A stretch of 64,000 nt of DNA from Flavobacterium sp. GTDB taxonomy: Bacteria; Bacteroidota; Bacteroidia; Flavobacteriales; Flavobacteriaceae. Below, in pieces: positions 1 through 8,540 of the stretch. The stretch lies in the NCBI RefSeq assembly GCF_027483985.1, contig NZ_JAIXTJ010000042.1:62001-126000 (forward strand), written 5' to 3'. Made by a program: the position numbers and the translations under genes. Numbering within the stretch: the stretch's first letter is position 1; each line of letters begins with the position of its first letter. The notes under the pieces were generated by a model. That model was not told where the DNA came from, ran no database searches, and saw nothing but the letters and a program-made list of their open reading frames with translations.

Positions 1-1
1 A

Positions 2-898
2 TATAACAAAGCAAAATCAATTGTAACTATTGGTACTTTTGATGGTGTGCATTTTGGTCACAAGAAAATCCTTGAAAAAATAATTCAAAGTTCTCGTGAT
101 TTAAATTGCGAAAGTGTGGTGTTGACCTTCTTTCCTCATCCGAGAATGGTACTTCAAGACAATTCAACCATTCAGTTATTAAACACTGTAGACGAAAAAA
201 CAAAACTTTTAGAACAAGCAGGCATTGACAATTTAATCATTCATCCGTTTGATCAAGAATTCTCGCGATTGACTGCCGAAGAATTTGTATCAAAGATTTT
301 AGTAGACCAACTTAATATCCAAAAAATAGTAATCGGTCACGACCACCGTTTTGGCCGAAATAGAACGGCAGACATAAATGATTTGATTGTATTTGGGAAT
401 GAATATGGATTTGAAGTAGAACAAATTTCTGCACAAGAAATCAACGAAAACGCAGTTAGTTCGACCAAAATTAGAAATGCGATACTTGAAGGAAACATTA
501 TTTTAGCAAATAATTATCTTGGATATAATTATTCGTTCACTGGTACAGTAGTTCAAGGAAAACAATTGGGCCGCACTATTGGATTTCCAACAGCCAATAT
601 TTCTATAAAAGAAAACTTCAAATTAATACCAAAAAACGGTGTTTATATTGTGAAAAGCAGTTATGACTCCAAAACCATTTTTGGCGTAATGAACATTGGT
701 ACAAGACCAACCGTTGATGGTGGTAATAGAACTATCGAAGTTTATTTTTTAGATTTTGACACTGAAATCTATAATGAAACCCTAACGGTAGAAATTCTGG
801 AGTTTATAAGAGACGAGCAAAAATTTGACTCTTTAGATGCGTTAAAAAACCAAATTCAAATAGACAAAGATAAAGCAATTGCGTTTTTCAAAAAATAA
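2..898 (+). CDS. ribF: Bifunctional riboflavin kinase / FAD synthetase, 5' end cut by the window edge
   Basis: Phosphorylates riboflavin to FMN and adenylylates FMN to FAD in the cytoplasm. The frame is open to the left edge, so the true start lies outside the window. The first residues read IVTIGTFDGVHFGH, the nucleotidyl-transfer motif of the FAD-synthetase half, with HxGH-type histidines. The C-terminal riboflavin-kinase half carries GRTIGFPTANI and NIGTRPTVDGG. About 298 residues are present, so only a short N-terminal piece is missing against the usual 305-315. A GTG at 47 could be mistaken for the start, but it falls inside the conserved motif. The frame is intact to its stop. Confidence 0.95.
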   Translation, partial: YNKAKSIVTIGTFDGVHFGHKKILEKIIQSSRDLNCESVVLTFFPHPRMVLQDNSTIQLLNTVDEKTKLLEQAGIDNLIIHPFDQEFSRLTAEEFVSKILVDQLNIQKIVIGHDHRFGRNRTADINDLIVFGNEYGFEVEQISAQEINENAVSSTKIRNAILEGNIILANNYLGYNYSFTGTVVQGKQLGRTIGFPTANISIKENFKLIPKNGVYIVKSSYDSKTIFGVMNIGTRPTVDGGNRTIEVYFLDFDTEIYNETLTVEILEFIRDEQKFDSLDALKNQIQIDKDKAIAFFKK

Positions 899-1007
899 AA
901 ACAAACTTAAACAGAACCTTATTATTTGTTAATTTTCAGCAACTTAACATTTTAATTGGTAATTTTAGATGAATTAATCTATTTTACTAACATTAAAAGT
1001 TGCAATT

Positions 1008-1457
1008 ATGAAATTATCTAAAGAATTAATAAATGGTTTTGTAATGTTCCTTGGTATTGGAATTTATTTCTTACTGATGGAAGCATTGGGTTTGTCACAA
1101 TATTACATTTTGAGAATTTTCAACGTGTTAATTGTAATTTATGCCTTAAATAAAACAATCAATTCTAATCTTAAAGAAGGAATTACGGGTTATATGCAAA
1201 ACATCACCTCTACAGCATTGACTGGATTCATCGGTATTAGCTTGGGAATTATAGGTTTGATTGTTTATTTAAATATTTTCAAAGAAAACACTTACTACAT
1301 TAACAATTTATCAGAAGCATTTCTTTTTGGTGGTAATCCTACTATTGCCGAATATAGTTTTGGTTTGTTTATTGAAGGAATTGCCTCTGTAATGATGGTG
1401 GTTTTTATCAACATGCAATATTGGAGAACCAAAAACGTATTTTTATCAGAGTCTTAA
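1008..1457 (+). CDS. Small four-helix membrane protein of unknown function
   Basis: I do not recognise this 149-residue protein. Hydrophobic stretches near residues 10-30, 35-50, 68-92 and 113-137 suggest four membrane helices. A polar loop with ENTYYINNLSEAF lies before the last helix, and the C-terminus (WRTKNVFLSES) is charged. The ATG at 1008 follows an A-rich leader. It lies 109 bp after ribF and 69 bp before bioB, all on the same strand, so co-transcription is possible, but no functional link is evident. The general look resembles the small integral membrane proteins given DUF names in Flavobacteriia; I cannot assign one safely. Confidence 0.7.
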   Translation: MKLSKELINGFVMFLGIGIYFLLMEALGLSQYYILRIFNVLIVIYALNKTINSNLKEGITGYMQNITSTALTGFIGISLGIIGLIVYLNIFKENTYYINNLSEAFLFGGNPTIAEYSFGLFIEGIASVMMVVFINMQYWRTKNVFLSES

Positions 1458-1482
1458 TTATTGCTTTTAATTTCTTTTTTTA

Positions 1483-1510
1483 CTTCAAAACAATTTAACT
1501 ACTTTTGAAG
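1483..1510 (+). promoter_or_regulatory. Inverted repeat overlapping a promoter-like box upstream of bioB
   Basis: CTTCAAAA (1483-1490) and TTTTGAAG (1503-1510) form a perfect 8-bp inverted repeat with a 12-bp spacer. The right arm overlaps TACTTTTG (1500-1507), which fits the Bacteroidota -7 box TAnnTTTG, 20 bp before the bioB start. No TTG lies at the expected -33 distance. A repressor site at the promoter is a reasonable reading, but the regulator is unknown. Confidence 0.4.
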
Positions 1511-1526
1511 ACCAATAAAAAGAACT

Positions 1527-2612
1527 ATGAGTACAACAAAACATAATTGGACAAAAGAAGAAATTATTGCTATTTACAACAAACCTTTAATGGATTTGAT
1601 GTATGAAGCAGCAACGATACATAGAGCTAATCACGACCCAAATGTGGTTCAAGTTTCTACACTATTATCTATAAAAACTGGAGGTTGCCCTGAAGATTGT
1701 GGTTATTGCCCACAAGCAGCAAGATACCATACTGATATTGAAGGCAACGATTTAATGTCTGTTAGCCAAGTTAAAGCACAAGCACTTAGAGCTAAATCCA
1801 ATGGTTCTTCAAGAGTTTGTATGGGTGCAGCTTGGAGAAATGTAAAAGACGGACCAGAATTTGATCAAGTTTTAGAAATGGTTAGAACCATCAATAAACT
1901 TGAAATGGAAGTTTGTTGCACATTGGGAATGTTAACCGAAAATCAAGCACAACGTCTTGCTGAAGCAGGATTGTATGCCTATAATCATAATTTAGATACT
2001 TCTGAAGAATACTATAAAGAAGTAATTTCAACACGCGGATTTGAAGATCGTTTGCAAACCATAGATAACGTTAGAAAAACTAATGTTACTGTTTGTAGTG
2101 GTGGAATCATCGGAATGGGAGAAAGTATTGAAGACCGAGCTGGAATGTTAGTGGCATTGTCTACTTTAAATCCACAACCTGAATCGGTGCCGATTAATGC
2201 TTTGGTAGCTGTTGAAGGAACGCCGATGGAAAACGAAAAACCAGTTGAAATTTGGGAAATGATTCGAATGGTAGCCACAACAAGAATCATTATGCCTGAA
2301 ACGCAAGTACGTCTTTCAGCAGGTAGAACAGAAATGTCACGTGAAGGTCAGGCTATGTGTTTCTTTGCTGGTGCTAACTCAATATTTGCTGGCGATAAAC
2401 TTTTGACAACACCTAATCCAGATGTTAATGAAGACATGAAAATGTTTGAAACTTTGGGATTACAAGCTCAAAAACCATTCATCAAGTTAATGCAACCTAC
2501 AACGGTAGAGGCGGAAGATTCCCAATTTCAATCGTTAGGTGAAAAACCAAGATGGTCAAGACCTGATCATAAAATTGAAAGAAACCTAGAAGCTTCTGGA
2601 AAAGAAAAATAA
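1527..2612 (+). CDS. bioB: Biotin synthase (radical SAM)
   Basis: Inserts sulfur into dethiobiotin, the last step of biotin synthesis. The radical-SAM cluster motif CPEDCGYC places Cys54, Cys58 and Cys61 as ligands of the [4Fe-4S] cluster. YNHNLDTS, VCSGGIIGMGE and the AGRTEMS stretch near the C-terminus are typical of BioB, with the conserved arginine that binds the auxiliary [2Fe-2S] cluster. The length, 361 residues, is slightly above the E. coli enzyme. The gene stands apart from the other biotin genes, which lie 8-11 kb further right on the opposite strand, so it has its own promoter. A two-way terminator follows. Confidence 0.97.
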   Translation: MSTTKHNWTKEEIIAIYNKPLMDLMYEAATIHRANHDPNVVQVSTLLSIKTGGCPEDCGYCPQAARYHTDIEGNDLMSVSQVKAQALRAKSNGSSRVCMGAAWRNVKDGPEFDQVLEMVRTINKLEMEVCCTLGMLTENQAQRLAEAGLYAYNHNLDTSEEYYKEVISTRGFEDRLQTIDNVRKTNVTVCSGGIIGMGESIEDRAGMLVALSTLNPQPESVPINALVAVEGTPMENEKPVEIWEMIRMVATTRIIMPETQVRLSAGRTEMSREGQAMCFFAGANSIFAGDKLLTTPNPDVNEDMKMFETLGLQAQKPFIKLMQPTTVEAEDSQFQSLGEKPRWSRPDHKIERNLEASGKEK

Positions 2613-2626
2613 TTTATATTGCAACT

Positions 2627-2662
2627 AAAAAAATCCCAAACTTACTAAGCTTGGGATTTTTT
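2627..2662. terminator. Bidirectional terminator between bioB and the large secreted gene
   Basis: A 12-bp perfect stem (AAAAAATCCCAA / TTGGGATTTTTT) extends by CTT/AAG after one mismatch. It has A-runs on one side and T-runs on the other, so it can end transcripts from both convergent genes. Confidence 0.85.
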
Positions 2663-2680
2663 GTATAATCTAATTTGAAA

Positions 2681-5600
2681 TTATAGCACTACTTTTCTGG
2701 TAATGATTGTACCATTTGCTAATTTTATCTTTACAATCAACGCTTGATTTCTCGCTGATATAGAATTTAAAACTAGGTCATTTAATTCAATTTTAGTTTT
2801 GCTAAGTAGTTGTCTTCCTAAAACATCATAAACAGTTACATCAAGCAACAATTCATTTACTGATTTGATTGCAATTTGACCTTCATTTGCAGCAACAACC
2901 ACTGAACTATCTATAGTATCAAAATTTTGAGTATTCAATGCTGCTGTGGTATATCTTAAAACAAAACGGTCGTTATACGTTCCAACTGCAGACGTAAAAT
3001 TATATGGTGCTTGTTTTAAATCGTGTATGATATTCAATACTTTATCTTCTAAATAAATATCTTGATTTTGCAAAAATAGTCCATCAACTGTATTAATGGC
3101 AACAGTATGATTTCCTGATTGTACCACATTAATTCCCATTGGAACACGATCTTCAGTATCAAATGGTAGCGCACGACCTTGAATAGCATAAGGCTTGTTA
3201 TCAATCAAAGAATATAAACTTATCTCAGATTTTGGTCTTGTAAAACAATCATACAAATTATCAACTCCTAAAGTTGCATTGGTGGCATAGCCTAACAATG
3301 TTCTATCCATATCGCCCGACGTTGTATTGACGATATCTAACCAAATACGGTGTCTCTCCTCAGGTTGCCCAACAGTAGCATTAGATGGCCTAAAAAAATC
3401 GGTATTATCATAAACAGCATCTGATGGACCAGTTCTTAAACCATTAGTAAATGTTATTGTGCTACCGCTAGGATTTGGTACACCTGGCGATAATTCGTCA
3501 CTCATGTTAATCATGAAACCTTGTCCTGATGCAATTTTACCATTAGTAAACATGGTTGGTTCAGATGACCCCATTGCATTAAATTTTATATAATCATTTG
3601 GACTATAATTCAAGGCAAAATTTTGATAAAAAGGACTGACATTAGAAGATGGGTTTATTCCGTGTTTCCAAATCCAAATGGCACCCACCATTTTTACATT
3701 GTTGGTTGCGGTATTCAAATTAATAAATTCCATTGCATCAATTGCTGATGGATACGGATTTCCGACTAAATTCCAGTTATCATCGAAAGCAGTAGTAGGC
3801 AAATTAGTTGCATTGGTTAAATCAGCATCATAGTCTGCTCCAGTATAATTTCCTCTAAAAATTTGATAATTGAACTGTCCGTTGTGGGGTTTACCCGTAA
3901 AAACAGTATTCAATGGTACAGCCGTAGCTGATCCGTTGGAAGCTCTTGCTATGTAACCTCTTCCTTTAGTCATTGTTCCTGCAGCATTCACCCAATTTCC
4001 CAATGTTCCGTTGCCATTATTGTTTAAAGTATTCCATTGGTAACGGTAATTATTTGGTAAATTAGATACAGCAAAATTCTCTGTTGGCGAACTCCAATAA
4101 ACGTAGTCCAAACTTTTTGCTTGTGCGGTTCTAGTCAATTGAAATTTGGTTCCGGTGTAATCACCATCATTATTATCAGCTTCATCTACTTGAATAAGTT
4201 GACCATTATTTGCAATTAATATGTCTCCATAATTGGTGAGTTTTTTTCCTGCGATTGTATAATCATTAGAATTAATTGTTAGTATTTTATTAGTTTTTAC
4301 TTCTAAATTTCCAGTAGCAATTAAATTATTTGACGACGCAGTGTTGAAATCATTGTCTAAAATAACATTATAAAATGTTTCTGTATTTGAATGAACATTA
4401 GAATTAACAACCTGAGTTGAGCTTCCTACAAAATTAATAGTTCCATTACCTTCTAAAAAAGCTGTTGTTCCAACATTGTTTGTCCAATTTCCGTATAAAG
4501 TAATCAAACCATCAGTTGTAGAAGCATTACTATCGTCCATATCTAAAACGCCTGAAGTATCGATAACTAAATTTTCATGAACTTCTAACTTGTTGAATGG
4601 ATTTGCTTCTATTTGAACTTTTCTACCAGATATAGTTAAAGCTTTACACTTTGCTACATCCGAAAACCCATCTGAATATGGAGCAGTATAATCGATAACT
4701 GCATCTCTAGCCGCAGAAGCTAATATTGAAACATCCGTTAATTCGTCTGGCACAGTTAGTAAAGCCCAATTATTACAATCAAACCAATTTGTACTTATAT
4801 TTCCTGTCCATCTATTAAAAGGATCAGATGCTGTAATTACAAATGGTGATGTTGCTGGACAAGAACCAAATGCATTAATCCAATTAGTTGTATAATTTAA
4901 AATAGAACCTAATAAATATGGTCGATTACCAGTTGTATAAGTTGATGATGAAACATTATAACTAACTTGATAAGTATTTGGAGTTAGATTTCCTTGAATG
5001 GATGCACATAACAATTGTGGATGTTTTCTAGATTTTCTAAGATTATTTCCTGTAGTTAATGTTAAATCATCCGTTAAATCATACCACAGTCCACCATCTT
5101 GAATTCCTGATAAAACTGTTCCTGAAAAAGTTGATCCTGTAGCTGCATATGAGAAGTTTCCTTGCATCAAAAACATAGAGTCTGGACTTGAAGAAGAAAC
5201 GTTTACTGTTCCGTGACTTAAATTTGTTGAACCATCAGCACTTTTACAAATAATGGTAAAATCTGTATTTGGAAAAACTGTACCTAAAGGAGAAATTCCA
5301 GAAATAGTAGATGTAGTTCCAGCAGAAACGGTTTCGATACAAAAAGTTGACGCTGCTGGAATAACTGAACTACCTATATATGTAAATTCTAAATAGGGAA
5401 TATTTCCTGTTGGCGCAGTAGTACAATCAAACCATTTGTCTGTTCTAACATTAGCTGCAGGATTACCACCAGTTTCATAAGTTCCATTAGCCCACAGAAA
5501 TTTAGTTCCAGGATTAATATCTACTAAAGTCAATAATCGAATTGCATCATTAGCACCACTAAAAGTATTATTGTAAGCGATTAAAAATAAATCTCCTGTT

Positions 5601-7870
5601 TTTAGAACGGTTGGCACAACATTAATTGGAGTTATACTTACTTCTACACCTGAACTCCATTCAGAACCATTTCGCACAAAAATTTCTAAATAATAAGTTA
5701 CTCCATTGGTTAAACCAGTTATATTAACATAGTTTCCACTTGAATAAAAAACTGGTTGATTAAATGTTGAGAAAACAGTATTTGGAGTGTAAGCTGTTGT
5801 AGTATTTCCTGATGGAACAAATGTAATGCCTGAGGTTGCTGTAACTACAACTAACACTTGATCAAAACAAGTAGCAGATGGATTAGACCAAGTAAGTGAA
5901 CCACTCGTATTTCCTGCAGATGTTGTTGCACTTGAAACGTTAGGCAATCCTTGAGTTTTAGTTCTTGTTATACCTGTTGAATAGGCAGAACTAGAACCGC
6001 TATTTTTATAGGCACGTAATTCATAAGTATAAAAAACTCCTGGAGTAAGATTAGTTACCGTTACGGTAGTTGCTGTCCCGATATATAAAACTTTTGATAA
6101 AGGAGCTGTACTTCCAAAAGTTGGAGCCAATGTATAATCTAAATTGTTAATTTGTGAAGAAGCAACTAATGCCGTAACAGCATGTGGAGCTAATCCACCT
6201 TCTCTTACTACTAAAAAATAACCATCAAACGTTCCAGTCGCTGGAGCAGTCCAAGACAAAACCTGAGTTGTATTAGTTGTACACCCAAGAGTAAGTGATA
6301 CTGGTGCATTTGGCGGTGAAGCTGAAAAGGTTTGTAATCCACCATTAGTTGTAGAGCCAACTTTAACTCCTGTAGAAAAAACTAAGTTAGTTGTCGCAAT
6401 TTGATTTAAAGCAATGTTATTTCCTATTACTGCTGTTGCAGAAACATCAGCTGTAATAAAAACGTAACCTGTTGTTGATGCGAGAATAGTCTGAGTTGTA
6501 AAACCAGAAAACGATTTTGTACCAGCAACACCAGGATTGGTTAAGGTACTTAAGGTAGCATCGGCAACATCTAGAACATTGTCAACCGAATACCTAACTT
6601 TCAAATTAAGAACATCAGTTGAAGCATAAGTTCCAGTAGTTACAACATTCGCAATACCTATAAGATTTGTTGTAACATTAGTAGTCAATTGAAATTTATG
6701 AAGAACAACATTAGTAGTTCCTTGCGGAGCATTAGCAGCTGTAACTTGTGTGCCATTATCTGCCAAAGTAATTAATGGATTTATTACTGATAAAATAGCA
6801 GTACTTGAAGTAACATTTCCACAAGGAGCAGTTCCTGTGACAAGACATTGATATTGATAACCGTTCATAGCAAAAGTTGCGCCTGTTATCGTTAAAGATG
6901 CTGTAGTAGCGGTTGAATAAACACCGCCATTCGCAATAGGTGTAAAACCAGATCCAGTATTTACATACCACTGATAGCCAGAAGCATTTGTTGCCACTAC
7001 ACTTATCGAGGTATTACTACCATTAGAAACAGTGGTATTTGCAGGTTGTGTTGTAATGGATATGGGTTGGTTTATGGTAACGTTGGTTGGTCCAACTGCT
7101 GTATTCGACCAACAACCCAAAGTGCTATCGTAAGCTCTTACATAATTTGAACCACTTGTACTAACCGTTAAAGCACTTGATGCTGGATTCGCAAATGAAG
7201 TACCAGATGGACTTGTTTGCCAATAATTGACAAAAGTTGCCGAACCAGTTCCTACATAACTTAATGACGTTGAAGTACAAGCCGTTGTTGTTCCTGAAAT
7301 AGTTCCGCTAGTTGCTGCTGCTGAACACAAAGAAGTAACTGAACCATACAATGTAAAATCATCTAATCTACAGGTTCCAGTACTACTTGCTCCAGAATAA
7401 GTCATTACAACTGTAATAGTACCTGTTAATCCTGATATTGGTGTAGAAACATTTGTAACCCCTAACGTAGCTCCTGTAGTTGGAATAGTTCCAGTCCCAA
7501 CATTTGTCCCATTGACCGTCATAGACCAATTTTGCGCTCCAGTAGTACTTCTAATTCTCCAAAAATCAAATTGCGTAATGGATAATTGATAACCTACTGC
7601 AACGTTAAAAGTTAGCGTCATTGTAGGTGTTCCTGATGAATTTGATAAAGATAGACTCTGACTTGGCGCACCTCCATTTCCAGCAAAACCACCAAAACCT
7701 GCGGCACTTGTTGTCCAAGACGAACTATTAAGATTTGGATCGAAAACAATTGGCGTATTAACAAAAGGCTTAGTTGTAATCGCAGTTGTTCCAAAATCAT
7801 TTTGATAAATTGCTTGCCCAAAAGAAAAACAACTAAACAACAACGCAACAATAATTATTTTAAATTTCAT
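2681..7870 (-). CDS. Very large secreted multidomain protein with T9SS type A sorting domain
   Basis: A 1729-residue exported protein. Residues 1-19 form a signal peptide ending CFSFGQ. Next come Ser/Thr/Gly-rich beta-sandwich-like segments (about 30-180), an Ig-like segment with SGYQWYVNTG (about 270-365), then two or three fibronectin III-like segments (about 520-800). The segment from about 805 (TGDLFLIAYNN, FLWANGTYETGG) resembles repeats common in Flavobacterium cell-surface proteins. The region from about 1070 (WTGNISTNWFDCNNW) and the later VYWSSPTENFAV and NLVGNPYPSAID stretches are also typical of T9SS cargo. The last 75 residues (VYDVLGRQLL, then LANGTIITRKVVL) match a type A sorting domain. 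Its ligand is unknown; adhesion or matrix binding is an inference. Confidence 0.85.
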   Translation of the reverse strand: MKFKIIIVALLFSCFSFGQAIYQNDFGTTAITTKPFVNTPIVFDPNLNSSSWTTSAAGFGGFAGNGGAPSQSLSLSNSSGTPTMTLTFNVAVGYQLSITQFDFWRIRSTTGAQNWSMTVNGTNVGTGTIPTTGATLGVTNVSTPISGLTGTITVVMTYSGASSTGTCRLDDFTLYGSVTSLCSAAATSGTISGTTTACTSTSLSYVGTGSATFVNYWQTSPSGTSFANPASSALTVSTSGSNYVRAYDSTLGCWSNTAVGPTNVTINQPISITTQPANTTVSNGSNTSISVVATNASGYQWYVNTGSGFTPIANGGVYSTATTASLTITGATFAMNGYQYQCLVTGTAPCGNVTSSTAILSVINPLITLADNGTQVTAANAPQGTTNVVLHKFQLTTNVTTNLIGIANVVTTGTYASTDVLNLKVRYSVDNVLDVADATLSTLTNPGVAGTKSFSGFTTQTILASTTGYVFITADVSATAVIGNNIALNQIATTNLVFSTGVKVGSTTNGGLQTFSASPPNAPVSLTLGCTTNTTQVLSWTAPATGTFDGYFLVVREGGLAPHAVTALVASSQINNLDYTLAPTFGSTAPLSKVLYIGTATTVTVTNLTPGVFYTYELRAYKNSGSSSAYSTGITRTKTQGLPNVSSATTSAGNTSGSLTWSNPSATCFDQVLVVVTATSGITFVPSGNTTTAYTPNTVFSTFNQPVFYSSGNYVNITGLTNGVTYYLEIFVRNGSEWSSGVEVSITPINVVPTVLKTGDLFLIAYNNTFSGANDAIRLLTLVDINPGTKFLWANGTYETGGNPAANVRTDKWFDCTTAPTGNIPYLEFTYIGSSVIPAASTFCIETVSAGTTSTISGISPLGTVFPNTDFTIICKSADGSTNLSHGTVNVSSSSPDSMFLMQGNFSYAATGSTFSGTVLSGIQDGGLWYDLTDDLTLTTGNNLRKSRKHPQLLCASIQGNLTPNTYQVSYNVSSSTYTTGNRPYLLGSILNYTTNWINAFGSCPATSPFVITASDPFNRWTGNISTNWFDCNNWALLTVPDELTDVSILASAARDAVIDYTAPYSDGFSDVAKCKALTISGRKVQIEANPFNKLEVHENLVIDTSGVLDMDDSNASTTDGLITLYGNWTNNVGTTAFLEGNGTINFVGSSTQVVNSNVHSNTETFYNVILDNDFNTASSNNLIATGNLEVKTNKILTINSNDYTIAGKKLTNYGDILIANNGQLIQVDEADNNDGDYTGTKFQLTRTAQAKSLDYVYWSSPTENFAVSNLPNNYRYQWNTLNNNGNGTLGNWVNAAGTMTKGRGYIARASNGSATAVPLNTVFTGKPHNGQFNYQIFRGNYTGADYDADLTNATNLPTTAFDDNWNLVGNPYPSAIDAMEFINLNTATNNVKMVGAIWIWKHGINPSSNVSPFYQNFALNYSPNDYIKFNAMGSSEPTMFTNGKIASGQGFMINMSDELSPGVPNPSGSTITFTNGLRTGPSDAVYDNTDFFRPSNATVGQPEERHRIWLDIVNTTSGDMDRTLLGYATNATLGVDNLYDCFTRPKSEISLYSLIDNKPYAIQGRALPFDTEDRVPMGINVVQSGNHTVAINTVDGLFLQNQDIYLEDKVLNIIHDLKQAPYNFTSAVGTYNDRFVLRYTTAALNTQNFDTIDSSVVVAANEGQIAIKSVNELLLDVTVYDVLGRQLLSKTKIELNDLVLNSISARNQALIVKIKLANGTIITRKVVL

Positions 7871-7919
7871 AAAAATGAATTTAGTTTTTTTTTAATTTTT
7901 TACTAACAATTTGGGACTA

Positions 7920-7949
7920 CAAAATTACTTCTAATTCACACAATTTCAA
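7920..7949 (-). promoter_or_regulatory. Promoter of the large T9SS protein gene
   Basis: On the minus strand a TTG (7949-7947) is followed after 19 bp by TAATTTTG (7927-7920), a full match to TTG-N19-TAnnTTTG. It lies 50 bp before the start codon. On the plus strand TACTTTTG at 7950-7957 may be the -7 box of recX, so the two divergent promoters nearly abut. Confidence 0.65.
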
Positions 7950-7998
7950 TACTTTTGCGTTATCAAATTATTAACAAATTTCAAGCCTTTTTAACGTT

Positions 7999-8472
7999 TT
8001 GAACTCAAAATCAATTAGTTCTGTAGAAGAAGTTGTACAAAAGATGGAATACTACTGTTCTTATCAGGAACGATGCCATATTGAGGTGTCGGAGAAGTTG
8101 CGCAGCTTTATTTTAAATTCTAATGAACGAGACCATATCATCGTGCATTTAATTGAAAGTAATTTCCTAAACGAAGAGCGTTTTGCATCGATTTTTTCCA
8201 TCAGTAAATTTCATCAGAAAAAATGGGGTAAGATCCGAATCAAAAACGAATTGAAAGCACGAAAAATATCTGATTATTTGGTGACTAAAGCACTGAAAGA
8301 AATTCCGGCTGATGAATACGAAACGACATTTGACCACTTGGCCGAAAAACATTGGGAAACTATAACGGAATCAAACGCTTTGAAAAAACGCAAAAAATTC
8401 TGCGACTATTTACTTCGCAAAGGTTGGGAAAGCGAACGCGTTTATGAAAAAGTGAAGGAGTTGGAGCAATAG
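7999..8472 (+). CDS. recX: Regulatory protein RecX
   Basis: RecX binds RecA filaments and limits RecA activity in recombination and the SOS response. The 157-residue protein is mostly helical and charged, with the family's repeated three-helix modules: YCSYQERCHIEV near the N-terminus, LIESNFLNEERFASIF in the middle, WGKIRIKNELKARKIS, and a C-terminal LLRKGWESERVYEKV. The likely start is TTG at 7999. There is no in-frame ATG before Met16, and starting there would cut into the first module; a stop lies at 7972. It faces the biotin block and ends in a gap filled with short repeats. Confidence 0.85.
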   Translation: MNSKSISSVEEVVQKMEYYCSYQERCHIEVSEKLRSFILNSNERDHIIVHLIESNFLNEERFASIFSISKFHQKKWGKIRIKNELKARKISDYLVTKALKEIPADEYETTFDHLAEKHWETITESNALKKRKKFCDYLLRKGWESERVYEKVKELEQ

Positions 8473-8539
8473 TTGCGGGTTGCGGGTTTCAGGTTGGTTT
8501 TTGAAGTTGATTTTTGAAGTTGAAATTGATTTTTGAAGT
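8473..8539. repeat. Short imperfect tandem repeats between recX and the ketosynthase
   Basis: The gap between the convergent genes is almost entirely repeats: TTGCGGG twice, then three copies of GATTTTTGAAGTT or close variants. It contains no gene, and no clear hairpin terminator is visible. Confidence 0.7.
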
Positions 8540-8540
8540 T

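Noticed and set aside
2012..2290. 92-codon open frame antisense to bioB
   Set aside because: It is a shadow of the conserved BioB reading frame, with no leader or family resemblance.
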